A DNA stretch of 64,000 nucleotides from contig DXJG01000010.1 of assembly GCA_019056805.1 (NCBI GenBank), positions 27,771 to 91,770 on the forward strand, read 5' to 3'. Source of the DNA: Candidatus Baldrarchaeota archaeon (GTDB lineage: Archaea; Asgardarchaeota; Baldrarchaeia; Baldrarchaeales; DXJG01). Made by a program: the position numbers and the translations under genes. Shown piece after piece: positions 42,702 through 51,063 of the stretch (positions are counted from its first letter, which is position 1; the number at the start of each line of letters is the position of its first letter). The notes below the pieces were generated by a model. The model made no database searches, was not told the DNA's origin, and worked only from the letters and a program-made list of their open reading frames with translations.

Positions 42702-43895
42702 ATGGATGCTGTTAAAATTGTTGAAGATGTTTATTGGGTTGGTGCTATTGATTGGAATATTAGAGATTTTCACGGATATTCTACACATAGGGGGACGACT
42801 TACAATGCTTATTTGATTTTGGGTGAGAAGAACATCCTTATTGATACGGTGAAGAAAGGGTTTTTTGATGAGATGATTAGTAGGATTCAAAATGTCATTG
42901 AACCTAGGGATATTGATTATATTTTTTCTTTACATGTTGAAATGGATCATTCTGGTTCACTTCCCGAAATTATGGAGGTTGCAGATAAAGCTAAGGTTGT
43001 TGCTACTGAGAGATGTCAGAAAGGTTTGAGTTTACATTATCATGAGTGCAAAAAGGAGTTTGTTACAGTTAAGAATGGTGATACTCTTAAGTTTGGAGAT
43101 AAAACATTTACTTTTGTTGAGATTCCTATGCTTCATTGGCCAGATAACACTATGACATACATGCACGAGAGAAAGATTTTATTTTCCAGCGATGGATTTG
43201 GTCAGCACCTTGCGACTTCTCAAAGATTTAACGATGAGGTTCCTGAAGATATTGTGATGTATGAAGCTAGGAAGTATTATGCTAATATTCTTTTGAGGTA
43301 TGCAGATATTGCTACAAGGCGGATAAATGAAATTTTGAAGATGAATCTTGATATAAGGGTCATTGCTCCTGCTCACGGTGTTATATGGCATAGAGATCCG
43401 ACGAAGATTGTAGAATATTATCTTAAGTGGAGCTCTGGCGATACTGTGAAGAAGGCTTTGGTTGTTTATGATACTATGTGGGGTAGTACCGCTAAAATGG
43501 CGTTAGCGATTGCCGACGGGATTATGAGCAGGGGTGTTGAAGTTAAAGTTTTTAATTTAAGGGCTACGGATAGATCTGATGTAATGACAGAGGTTTTAGA
43601 TGCACGAGCCATTATTGTAGGTTCTCCGACCCTAAACAACAATATGTTTCCAACGGTTGCAGATTTTCTCACCTATATGAAAGGTTTTAGACCCAAGAAT
43701 AAAATTGGCGCAGCATTTGGTTCATATGGTTGGAGTGGTGAAGCTCCAAAGCAAATATTGGAAGAGCTTAAAGCTATGAAGTTTGATGTTGTAGAGTCTC
43801 CTTTAAGGGTTCAATATGTACCTAGTAGAGAAGAGCTAGAGAGCTGCTATAAATTTGGGAAAGAGATCGGTAAGAAAATTGTAGAAGCAGGATAA
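42702..43895 (+). CDS. FprA-type flavodiiron protein
   Basis: A 397-residue A-type flavoprotein. The diiron beta-lactamase-like domain has H78-x-E80-x-D82-H83, and the C-terminal flavodoxin domain starts with Y-D-T-M-W-G-S-T-A-K-M-A. It reduces oxygen (or NO) to water using electrons from rubredoxin or F420H2. A rubredoxin gene follows after about 70 bases, and the oxygen-sensitive nitrogenase-like operon comes next, so an oxygen-protecting role fits. Confidence 0.93.
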   Translation: MDAVKIVEDVYWVGAIDWNIRDFHGYSTHRGTTYNAYLILGEKNILIDTVKKGFFDEMISRIQNVIEPRDIDYIFSLHVEMDHSGSLPEIMEVADKAKVVATERCQKGLSLHYHECKKEFVTVKNGDTLKFGDKTFTFVEIPMLHWPDNTMTYMHERKILFSSDGFGQHLATSQRFNDEVPEDIVMYEARKYYANILLRYADIATRRINEILKMNLDIRVIAPAHGVIWHRDPTKIVEYYLKWSSGDTVKKALVVYDTMWGSTAKMALAIADGIMSRGVEVKVFNLRATDRSDVMTEVLDARAIIVGSPTLNNNMFPTVADFLTYMKGFRPKNKIGAAFGSYGWSGEAPKQILEELKAMKFDVVESPLRVQYVPSREELESCYKFGKEIGKKIVEAG

Positions 43896-43916
43896 TTTCG
43901 ATAGAAAAATACCAAA

Positions 43917-43927
43917 CTTTATATTTT
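43917..43927 (+). promoter_or_regulatory. TATA box before rubredoxin
   Basis: ctttatatttt lies about 45 bases upstream of the rubredoxin ATG, followed by the ribosome site ggagggg (about 43953-43960). The gene may thus have its own promoter besides readthrough from fprA. Confidence 0.45.
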
Positions 43928-43967
43928 AGACCTTGGATTGTTAGGTAGATGGAAAGGAGGGGGTATT

Positions 43968-44132
43968 ATGAAAAAGTGGAGATGCACGATTTGTGGATAC
44001 ATATATGACCCTGAGACTGGCGACCCTGATAGTGGTATTTCTCCAGGAACACCTTTTGAAGAACTGCCTGATGATTGGGTTTGCCCAGAGTGCGGAGCTA
44101 CTAAGGACATGTTCGAGGAGCTAGAAGAGTAG
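43968..44132 (+). CDS. Rubredoxin
   Basis: Fifty-four residues from ATG 43968, preceded by a strong ribosome site. C6-x2-C9 in C-T-I-C-G-Y and C39-x2-C42 in C-P-E-C-G bind one iron. Y-I-Y-D-P-E-T-G-D is the family core. It carries electrons, very probably to the neighbouring FprA. Confidence 0.97.
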   Translation: MKKWRCTICGYIYDPETGDPDSGISPGTPFEELPDDWVCPECGATKDMFEELEE

Positions 44133-44168
44133 CGAAAAAGCGCGTTGTTAGAGATTTAGTATATAGTT

Positions 44169-44205
44169 GCGAAGACTTCGACTTCCTTTTCTTTTATTTT
44201 TGTTT
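44169..44205 (+). terminator. Hairpin plus T-rich tract after rubredoxin
   Basis: CGAAG-A-CTTCG forms a short perfect stem, followed by ccttttcttttatttttg. Archaeal terminators need mainly the T-rich part. It would end the fprA-rubredoxin transcript before the nitrogenase-like operon. Confidence 0.45.
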
Positions 44206-44368
44206 GCACTTTATAATTTAGCTTCATTGAATTACGTTGATTGTATGTTGTTTTTATTATTTATGTTAGGTTTTATTTTGTATTTGTGCTTGGAATCGTA
44301 TGGTTTTTATTTGGTTTGTGTTTCGTGTGGTTAATGTTTACGTTGTGTGTGATTTGGAGGTTTGAGGT

Positions 44369-45622
44369 ATGGCTTTAGTGCCTTATAGGACGTGCAAGTT
44401 GTTTGGGGCCATTAGGGTTGTGCTTGGTATTCGTGGATCGGTTGTTTTGGTTCATGGTCCTCGTGGCTGTGCTTATCATATTAGGTATTTGTTGGGTGTG
44501 CGTGGCCCATTTTCAGGGTTGATTTTTACTACTGAGATGAATGAGCGAGATGTTATTTTTGGTGCTGGGGATAAGTTGCGGAATGCGATTTTACAAGTTG
44601 ATAAGGAGTATTCTCCTGAGCTTATTGGTGTTTTAACATCTTGTGTAAGTAGTATTATTGGTGAAGATGTTGACTCAGTTATAAGGTCTGTTAAAGACGA
44701 TGTTAAGTCTAAGGTTATTTTTATTCCTGCCGGGGGATTTGAAGGTGATCATATTGATGGCTATAAAGAAGCGTTAAATGTGATTGTCAAAGAACTTGTT
44801 TCCGAACCTGAGAAGAAGCTGGAAGATTCGATTAATTTAGTTGGTTTATATCGTTTTGGCCCTGATGTTGAAGATCTTTTACAAGTTTTTTCAAAGCTTG
44901 GAATTAGTGTTAACGGTATATTAACGGTTGACTCTTCTTTAGATGCACTTCGAAAATTGTCCGAAGCTTCTTTAAATGTTATTATGTGTGAAGCTAGCGG
45001 TTTTGAAGCTGCTCATCTTATGAAGAAGTTTTATAACATTCCTTATGTTTATTCAACTTTACCAATCGGAATTACTTCTACAGAACGCTTTTTGTTAAAG
45101 GTTCTCGAAGGCTTAGGTAAAGAACCTAGGCTTCCAGATCCAGTTGAGAAAGAAAAGAGGTTAGCAATCGAGGAAATTAAGAAAGTTGCTGAGCATCTTA
45201 GGGGTTTAAGGGTTGCTATTATTAGTGGTTCTACTCGTGTTGCTCCCTTAACCGAATTTGTTTGGGAACTTGGAATGGAACCTGTTGTTGTTTCAATTGA
45301 TAGACTTGGAGAGGTTACTTTAGAACTGTTAGATATGGTTGTTAAAGAGCATTCTTTAAGTCCTAGGGTTTTGAAAGAACCTGATTTTCAAGAGGTTTTG
45401 GATGCTTTGAGGAAGGAGAAGGTTGATTTGATTTTGGGAGGTCTTTATGAGAGATCTCTTTCTTACGAGTTAAATGTACCTTTATATGATATTATGCATA
45501 GTGAAGAGCGAACTATGGGCTTTAAAAACGCTGTTACTCTTTCTAAAAATATTCTTTCAAATGTTAAAAATTGGAGACATGAAAGTCAGGTGGAGGGTTT
45601 TAGATGCAGATACGGCAAATAG
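44369..45622 (+). CDS. NifD-like nitrogenase component 1 homologue (no K partner)
   Basis: A 417-residue protein of the NifD/E/K/N superfamily. C9, C34 (G-P-R-G-C) and C92 (T-S-C-V-S-S-I-I-G-E-D) correspond to the three P-cluster cysteines of NifD, with spacings (25, 58) close to those of NifD. By manual alignment C207 (I-M-C-E-A-S-G-F-E) and H377 (I-M-H-S-E-E) sit at the places of the FeMo-cofactor ligands C275 and H442. Ribosome site ggaggtttgaggt is just upstream. It overlaps the NifH-like gene by 19 bases. The substrate is unknown. CfbD-like or NifE-like roles are alternatives. Confidence 0.85.
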   Translation: MALVPYRTCKLFGAIRVVLGIRGSVVLVHGPRGCAYHIRYLLGVRGPFSGLIFTTEMNERDVIFGAGDKLRNAILQVDKEYSPELIGVLTSCVSSIIGEDVDSVIRSVKDDVKSKVIFIPAGGFEGDHIDGYKEALNVIVKELVSEPEKKLEDSINLVGLYRFGPDVEDLLQVFSKLGISVNGILTVDSSLDALRKLSEASLNVIMCEASGFEAAHLMKKFYNIPYVYSTLPIGITSTERFLLKVLEGLGKEPRLPDPVEKEKRLAIEEIKKVAEHLRGLRVAIISGSTRVAPLTEFVWELGMEPVVVSIDRLGEVTLELLDMVVKEHSLSPRVLKEPDFQEVLDALRKEKVDLILGGLYERSLSYELNVPLYDIMHSEERTMGFKNAVTLSKNILSNVKNWRHESQVEGFRCRYGK

Positions 45623-46422
45623 CTATTTACGGGAAAGGCGGAATTGGAAAATCCACAATAGCTGCCAATATTTCAGCCGCTTTAGCTGAGAAAGGCCTTA
45701 GAGTTATGTTGGTTGGATGCGATCCTAAAAGAGATTCCACGATGACTTTGGTTGGTGGAAAACAGTTGCCACCGTTGCTTGAACTTCTCAAAGATAAGAG
45801 GAAATTGTCGCTGGGTGAGGTTGTTTTTGAGGGGTTTAAAGGTGTTTTATGTGTTGAGGTTGGTGGCCCTGAGCCGGGTATTGGTTGTGCTGGAAGAGGT
45901 TTAATTCTCGCTTTTAGAACTCTTGAGGAGCTGGGAGCTTTTGAACAGCCATTGGATTTTATAATTTATGATGTTCCTGGAGATGTTGTTTGTGGTGGTT
46001 TTGCTGTTCCTATGCGTGAAGGTTTTGCAAGAGAGGTTTATATTGTGACCTCTGGGGAATATCTTTCTCTCTATGCAGCGAATAATATTTGTAGGGGTGT
46101 TAGGCGGATAAATGCTAGACTTGGTGGAATTATTTGTAATTCTCGAAGGGTTCCTCGCGAAAAAGAGATTGTTGAAATGTTTACACAGGCTGTTAAATCT
46201 AGGGTGGTTGGTTTTGTTCCTTGGGATCCTATTGTTCCAAAATGTGAACTTCAAGGTAAAACTGTTATTGAGGGTGCACCTGATTCGGAGCAAGCTGAAA
46301 TTTATCGAAACTTAGCTACTAATATATTGAAGAATAAGGAGCTTGTTGTTCCAAGCCCTATACAATTCACGGAACTTAGAGTTTTTATGAAAAAATTTAT
46401 GGGAGAATATGCCCGGGAGTGA
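45604..46422 (+). CDS. NifH-like nitrogenase reductase (component 2)
   Basis: A 272-residue P-loop iron-sulfur ATPase. Walker A G-K-G-G-I-G-K-S-T at 10-18, cluster ligands C95 (G-C-A-G-R-G) and C130 (G-D-V-V-C-G-G-F-A), D-P-K-R-D-S-T switch region. All NifH features are intact, so it should pass electrons at the cost of ATP to the D-like protein encoded just before it. ChlL, CfbC and BchX are related, but the adjacent NifB favours a cofactor-type system. Confidence 0.92.
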   Translation: MQIRQIAIYGKGGIGKSTIAANISAALAEKGLRVMLVGCDPKRDSTMTLVGGKQLPPLLELLKDKRKLSLGEVVFEGFKGVLCVEVGGPEPGIGCAGRGLILAFRTLEELGAFEQPLDFIIYDVPGDVVCGGFAVPMREGFAREVYIVTSGEYLSLYAANNICRGVRRINARLGGIICNSRRVPREKEIVEMFTQAVKSRVVGFVPWDPIVPKCELQGKTVIEGAPDSEQAEIYRNLATNILKNKELVVPSPIQFTELRVFMKKFMGEYARE

Positions 46423-46428
46423 AATAAT

Positions 46429-47292
46429 ATGTCTTCTTTAGCTTCATATGTTCGTGTTCATCCATGTTTTGACGAAAAAGCCCATTTTACTTATGCTCGT
46501 ATCCATCTTCCAGTTGCTCCCAGATGTAATATTCGCTGTAATTATTGTGAACGAATAATTGATGGGAAATGTTTTGTGAATAGACCGGGTATAGCTTCAC
46601 AAATAGTTTCGCCGAAAGAAGCAGCTGAACTTATTAGAAAAGCTAAAAATATTTATTCATCTTTATCTGTGGTTGGTATAGCTGGTCCAGGAGAACCTTT
46701 AGCGAATCCTGAAACTTTTGAAACTTTAGAGTTAGTTCATGAAGAGTTTCCAGATCTTTTGAAATGTGTTGCTACAAATGGTTTACTATTACCTTTTTAT
46801 GTTTATAAGCTTTGGAAACTTGGTGTTAGAACATTAACGATTACTGTTAATGCTGTTAAACCCGAAGTGGGGCAATATGTATATTCTTGGATTAAAATTG
46901 ATAGAGATGTTTATTTTGGTTTTGAAGCTGCAAAAAGACTTATTGAGGCCCAGTTGAATGGAATTGAGAGGGCTGTTAAGTTTGGATTTGCTGTAAAGGT
47001 GAATACTGTTCTTATCCCTGGAATTAATGATGCTCATATCGTCCAAGTTGCTAGAGAAATGGCGGCCAGAGGAGTTTATATTCAAAATATTATTCCTTTA
47101 ATACCTCTTGGTGTTTTCAAAAATCTTCATCCACCTGAACCAGGTATGTTGGAAGCTGTTCGAAAAGAATGCTACAAATATATTAGGCAGTTTCATTTAT
47201 GCAAAATGTGTCGGGCAGATGCTCTTGGAGTCCCTGGCCAAGAAATAAGTATGTACGAGAAAAATTGTTGTTCTCGATCTTGTCATGGGTAG
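46429..47292 (+). CDS. nifB: NifB-type radical SAM cofactor-core synthase
   Basis: A 287-residue protein. H-P-C13-F-D-E-K-A-H19, radical SAM motif C33-x3-C37-x2-C40 and the C-terminal C258-x2-C261-R-A-D-A-L-G are characteristic of archaeal stand-alone NifB, which builds the 8Fe-9S-C core (NifB-co). V-A-P-R-C-N-I and G-P-G-E-P-L-A-N-P further support this. It starts 6 bases after the NifH-like stop. Its place in this operon suggests that the D-like protein carries a NifB-derived cofactor. Confidence 0.93.
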   Translation: MSSLASYVRVHPCFDEKAHFTYARIHLPVAPRCNIRCNYCERIIDGKCFVNRPGIASQIVSPKEAAELIRKAKNIYSSLSVVGIAGPGEPLANPETFETLELVHEEFPDLLKCVATNGLLLPFYVYKLWKLGVRTLTITVNAVKPEVGQYVYSWIKIDRDVYFGFEAAKRLIEAQLNGIERAVKFGFAVKVNTVLIPGINDAHIVQVAREMAARGVYIQNIIPLIPLGVFKNLHPPEPGMLEAVRKECYKYIRQFHLCKMCRADALGVPGQEISMYEKNCCSRSCHG

Positions 47293-47308
47293 TGTGAAAT
47301 TGATGAGG

Positions 47309-47785
47309 TTATTGTTGTAGGTGTTCTATGCGGTTTGCTGTTTTGTTTTCGATGTATAAGGCTGATATGAAGGGTTCTTTGAATGTGGTGGTTATTTTCT
47401 TTTTGGTTTTTATGAAAAATATTTTGTATTCGATTTCTATGTTATGAGCGTTAAATGTTCCAATTACTGCAACTTCATCGTTTTTCCGTAAGTCTATGTC
47501 TGATGGATATTTTATCAGTATGGTGTCTCCGTGTTCATCTTCTAGATAAAAGTATGTAGCGCTCTTGGCTATTGGAATTGTTTGCGGTAGGTCGAAAATC
47601 CACGTGTCAGTTACCACTTCCTCTATAAGATCTGTATTAACTACCTGAGTTACCTTTCCCTCTACTAGAACTGTTTTCTGATGATATTCTTTTTGCTTCA
47701 AAAGTAAATCTCTCACATTTACTTTAACGTATCTATAGGATTCCCTTAGTTTTTGTGTAAACCTATTTAAAAAGTTTTCAGCCAT
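47309..47785 (-). CDS. OB-fold-like hypothetical protein
   Basis: A 158-residue protein. The centre has K-T-V-L-V-E-G-K-V-T-Q-V-V, then Y-F-Y-L-E-D-E-H-G-D-T-I-L-I and L-R-K-N-D-E-V-A-V-I-G-T-F, strands of an OB-type barrel. The N-terminus is a charged helix. Its role is unknown; OB folds bind nucleic acids or metal cofactors. It is convergent with nifB with 16 bases between, so probably unrelated in transcription. Confidence 0.6.
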   Translation of the reverse strand: MAENFLNRFTQKLRESYRYVKVNVRDLLLKQKEYHQKTVLVEGKVTQVVNTDLIEEVVTDTWIFDLPQTIPIAKSATYFYLEDEHGDTILIKYPSDIDLRKNDEVAVIGTFNAHNIEIEYKIFFIKTKKKITTTFKEPFISALYIENKTANRIEHLQQ

Positions 47786-47950
47786 TTTATTTCTCCCACC
47801 AATCGAGTTAACTCTAAATTATTGTAGCAGCGTGTAAATAAGGGATATATTTGTTAAGTTTATAAAATTGTAGCAACAACGTTGATCTTTAATAGTTTTC
47901 TTGAAGTGTTTAGTAAAATGCAAAAGGTGCATATATGTGGCACGAGGTGA

Positions 47951-48658
47951 GTTGGAATATCGTTTATTAAGCTAAGTAAGCATATATACCTCGTTGGTGG
48001 GCGAACACTCTCCCATCCTCTTGACTCCAATGTGTATTTAATAGATGGTAGACCTCATGAATGTATTCTCGTAGATATTGGATCTGGTCTTAAAACAGAA
48101 AGAATCTTAAGGAATATAAGTGAAGCTGGTTTTGATCTAGGCTTAGTATCTGCTGTTGTGAATACGCATTGCCATTATAGGCATGCTGGTGGAAATCGGA
48201 GGCTGAATAAACTCTTAGGCTATTGTGAAGTTATAGCTCATGAACTTGATGCTAATGCTATTGAGAAAGGTGACCAAAGGTTAACTAAAGCAGAGATTTA
48301 TGGACAAATATTCGAGCCTTGTGATGTTCATTTCCGTATATGTACAACAGATATTGAAACCATGGAAACCATAGGATTAGGAGGTCATTGTACAATTGGT
48401 GTTGGAGACATAGACTTTATACCTATTCATGTTCCCGGACATACGCATGGAAGTATAGTTCTTTATGGAGAAATAGATGGAGTTCATGTGCTGTTTACTG
48501 GTGATCTAGATGAACCTCCAACTAATAGACGAGACCTTGAAATATGGCGTGAGTCCATTCAGCGACTCATTAATTTAAAAATAGATATTATATATGGAGG
48601 GCACTCCATAATATTCGAGGAGCCTAAAAAGTGGTTAAGTCAACTTACAAAATTCTAA
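47951..48658 (+). CDS. Metallo-beta-lactamase-fold hydrolase with altered metal motif and unusual start
   Basis: A GTG at 48032 would give 208 residues, but the same frame extends back to 47951 with a typical MBL start (I-Y-L-V-G-G-R-T-L-S-H-P-L-D-S-N-V-Y-L). That stretch lacks ATG, GTG or TTG, so translation would need ATA or ATT (about 47957-47968) or there is an error. The metal motif reads T-H-C-H-Y-R-H where the family has H-x-H-x-D-H: the Asp is Arg. Later ligands (V-P-G-H-T-H-G, T-G-D-L-D, G-G-H-S) are present. Substrate unknown. Confidence 0.7.
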   Translation, partial: VGISFIKLSKHIYLVGGRTLSHPLDSNVYLIDGRPHECILVDIGSGLKTERILRNISEAGFDLGLVSAVVNTHCHYRHAGGNRRLNKLLGYCEVIAHELDANAIEKGDQRLTKAEIYGQIFEPCDVHFRICTTDIETMETIGLGGHCTIGVGDIDFIPIHVPGHTHGSIVLYGEIDGVHVLFTGDLDEPPTNRRDLEIWRESIQRLINLKIDIIYGGHSIIFEEPKKWLSQLTKF

Positions 48659-48988
48659 GCGTTTTAATTTTAGCTATCCATCCATCTTTAATTCGCCAAA
48701 TCACACTTCCAGATTAAAATAGCAAACAGAATCTAACCTCAAATTCTTAAAAAATAAACCATTTTCCATAAATAAGTTTATAACAATATCTTGAAGCCAA
48801 ATAGTTAATATTTTTAAAACTCTTACCAGAAAGTGATTGTGTTTAGGAAAATTAATTTTCTCACAGCTCTAATACTCTAATATTTCAATTCTACTATTTT
48901 TAGCCGCTTTGCTGCTTCTGTTTCCCCTTAGCTACATTTCTTGAATGTATTATAATAGCTACGGAAAGAAGCGTCTATAGAAAGTTAT
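48659..48988. other. Intergenic stretch
   Basis: AT-rich, between convergent genes. I see no gene, RNA or repeat. Confidence 0.5.
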
Positions 48989-49489
48989 TTAGGTTTTAAT
49001 TTCTTTACTTAGCCATTCATGATATTTTTGCAAAGTATTTTTGCTAATAGGTATTACTATGCTGAGATGTTTTATTTTTGTCAATTTTTGGTCAATAGTA
49101 TATATTATCGATGCGTTTAAAGCGTCTGCTAAACTGACGAGATACCCGTCCCAACCTTCTACCCTGAATTTTGTTGCATTTTTAATAGCCATAATTGCAT
49201 GATCAATAGTAATGTCTTGAACAAAAGATGTATGTCGTAATTCTAGTGTTTTTAATAATTCTTGGCTAGCTAATTCTCTATTTACTCTCAAATATCTAGT
49301 CAATATATGATATGCACCAATAAAATTACTTATAGGTATCTTTGCATTAATTTCACCAAGAAAAACTTTTTCAAGAAAATTTATGGCTTCATTTTTCGCT
49401 GGGTTTTCACAGTGACTAAGAACGATTAAGCCTACATCAACTATTCCGATAGTCCAAGCTTCGCCAACGCCCATTCCTCCAGTGCCCAT
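48989..49489 (-). CDS. vapC: PIN-domain toxin
   Basis: A 166-residue frame from ATG 49489 (ATG at 49474 is equally possible). The PIN start is G-I-V-D-V-G-L-I-V-L, about 15 residues in, so the extra N-terminus overlaps the antitoxin gene. Later acidic positions D-I-T-I-D-H-A-I, G-W-D-G-Y-L-V-S-L-A-D-A and T-I-D-Q-K-L complete the site. It pairs with the AbrB-type antitoxin at 49441-49716. Confidence 0.82.
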   Translation of the reverse strand: MGTGGMGVGEAWTIGIVDVGLIVLSHCENPAKNEAINFLEKVFLGEINAKIPISNFIGAYHILTRYLRVNRELASQELLKTLELRHTSFVQDITIDHAIMAIKNATKFRVEGWDGYLVSLADALNASIIYTIDQKLTKIKHLSIVIPISKNTLQKYHEWLSKEIKT

Positions 49490-49716
49490 TTATCTTCCTC
49501 CACTTCTTTTTCCGTAAAACATTCAGGAGCCTTTTTTCTAAGTTCTTCAAATCTCTTTTTGATAAGATTTTTATCGATTGATATTTTCTTTCTGATGATT
49601 ACTTTATTGTTTTCTATTGTCCATTCAATATAATCTCCTTCCTTAATATTCAAAATTTTTCTTATATCGCTCGGTATGACCGTCCTTCCCATTTTATCCA
49701 CTTTTGTCAGATTCAC
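49441..49716 (-). CDS. vapB: AbrB-type antitoxin
   Basis: A 91-residue protein starting with GTG after GGAGGA. V-D-K-M-G-R-T-V-I-P-S-D-I-R-K-I-L-N-I-K-E-G-D is a classic AbrB/SpoVT core. The C-terminal half is acidic and Trp-rich (W-A-L-E-E-W-A-L-A-K-L) for toxin binding. It overlaps the PIN gene by up to 49 bases. A palindrome upstream (49732-49749) is a likely operator. Confidence 0.88.
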   Translation of the reverse strand: MNLTKVDKMGRTVIPSDIRKILNIKEGDYIEWTIENNKVIIRKKISIDKNLIKKRFEELRKKAPECFTEKEVEEDKWALEEWALAKLGLSE

Positions 49717-49731
49717 ATTTTTTCCTCCATG

Positions 49732-49749
49732 GAATGTACCATGGTATTC
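49732..49749 (-). promoter_or_regulatory. Palindromic operator before the AbrB-PIN pair
   Basis: GAATGTACC/ATGGTATTC is an 18-base near-perfect palindrome (one mismatch pair, core TACCATGGTA) lying 16 bases before the antitoxin start and just after a TATA-like taatataa (read on the minus strand). It fits autoregulation as at 11908-11927, though the sequences differ. Confidence 0.5.
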
Positions 49750-49864
49750 AACTTATATTACGTGAGATGCTATATAAGCATTTTTCATACGGAGTCAATA
49801 AACTGTTTAACTGTGAGTTAGTTTTTTATACTTTTAAGGTGATTTTCCAAAAGAGGCGGTTCTC

Positions 49865-51007
49865 ATGTATGAGGACATCGTCAAAGAGGTTTATGAAATA
49901 GTGTATCCAAGGAGAAAGCTTTTCACCGCAGGTCCTGTGGCTTGTTTTCCCGAGGTTCTTGAAATTATGAAAGTTCAAATGTTTAGTCATCGAGCGGAAG
50001 AATATAAAATTATTCACAGAGACACTATTAAACGTTTAAAATCTTTCTTAGAAGCTGAGAAAGGTGAAGTTTTGCTTTTTCCAAGCTCTGGAAGTGGAAT
50101 CATGGAAGCTTCGATCAGAAATGCTGTTTCTTTAAAAGGGAAAGTTCTTGTTACTATTATTGGTGCTTTCGGAGAACGCTACGCTGAGGTTGTTAAGGAA
50201 AATGGTAGAGAAGCCATAGAGCTTAGATTCGAACTGGGAAAAGCTGTGGATCCAGATGTCCTTGATGATGCGTTGAAGAAGCATCCTGATGTTGAAGCTG
50301 TAACAATAACATATAATGAAACATCTACTGGTGTCTTAAATCCATTGCCTGAACTCGCTAAAATAGTTAAGGAACATGATAAGCTTCTTTTTGTAGATGC
50401 TGTAAGTGCGATGGGTGGTGCGGATATAAAATTTGATGAATGGGGCATAGATGTTGTTTTTGGTAGTTCACAAAAGGCTTTTGGCGTTCCGCCCGGGTTA
50501 GCGATTGGAGCTTTTAGCGAGAGAGTTTTTGAACTTGCTGAAAAAATATCGGAAAAGGGATGGTATTTTAATCTTCCTTTATATAGGAAATTTAATGAAA
50601 CTAAGGACGGTACGCCTTCAACGCCTCCAATGCCTCAGATTTTTGGTCTCAATGTGGTTCTTAGAATGATAGAAAGGATGGGTGGAAAGGAGAAATGGCT
50701 TAATATGTATCAGGAAAGAGCTAAAATGATTAGAAACGGAGTAAAAGATATTGGGCTTAAACTTTTAGCGGAACCGAGACATGAAAGTCCAACAATAACA
50801 GCTGTGTTTGCGCCAGAAGGAGTTAAAGGATCCGATATTTATAATGCGATGCGTGACCGTGGATTTGAATTGGCAAAAGGCTATGGCGAGAAAATTAAGG
50901 AAAAAACATTTAGAATAGGTCATATGGGACATATAACTTTTGAAGATATTAAAGAAATGCTAGATAATTTAAGAGAAGTCATTAATGAACTATCAAAACG
51001 AAAATAG
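49865..51007 (+). CDS. Class V aminotransferase (alanine-glyoxylate/serine-pyruvate type)
   Basis: A 380-residue PLP enzyme. F-T-A-G-P-V near residue 21, S-G-S-G-I-M-E-A, D-A-V-S-A-M-G-G, and the PLP lysine in G-S-S-Q-K-A-F-G-V-P-P-G. This group transfers amino groups between serine or alanine and glyoxylate or pyruvate. The C-terminal G-H-M-G-H-I is typical. Its start lies about 150 bases from the divergent antitoxin gene. No pathway partner is adjacent. Confidence 0.9.
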   Translation: MYEDIVKEVYEIVYPRRKLFTAGPVACFPEVLEIMKVQMFSHRAEEYKIIHRDTIKRLKSFLEAEKGEVLLFPSSGSGIMEASIRNAVSLKGKVLVTIIGAFGERYAEVVKENGREAIELRFELGKAVDPDVLDDALKKHPDVEAVTITYNETSTGVLNPLPELAKIVKEHDKLLFVDAVSAMGGADIKFDEWGIDVVFGSSQKAFGVPPGLAIGAFSERVFELAEKISEKGWYFNLPLYRKFNETKDGTPSTPPMPQIFGLNVVLRMIERMGGKEKWLNMYQERAKMIRNGVKDIGLKLLAEPRHESPTITAVFAPEGVKGSDIYNAMRDRGFELAKGYGEKIKEKTFRIGHMGHITFEDIKEMLDNLREVINELSKRK

Positions 51008-51063
51008 TCATTTTATTTCCTTGTTATTTTTATTTGATTATTTAAATTATCATAATTGAGATT

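Noticed and set aside
44369..46422. Reading the D-like/H-like pair as CfbD/CfbC of coenzyme F430 synthesis
   Set aside because: Kept only as an alternative: nifB is in the operon, ligand positions of a FeMo-type cofactor seem kept, and no other F430 or methanogenesis gene is visible.
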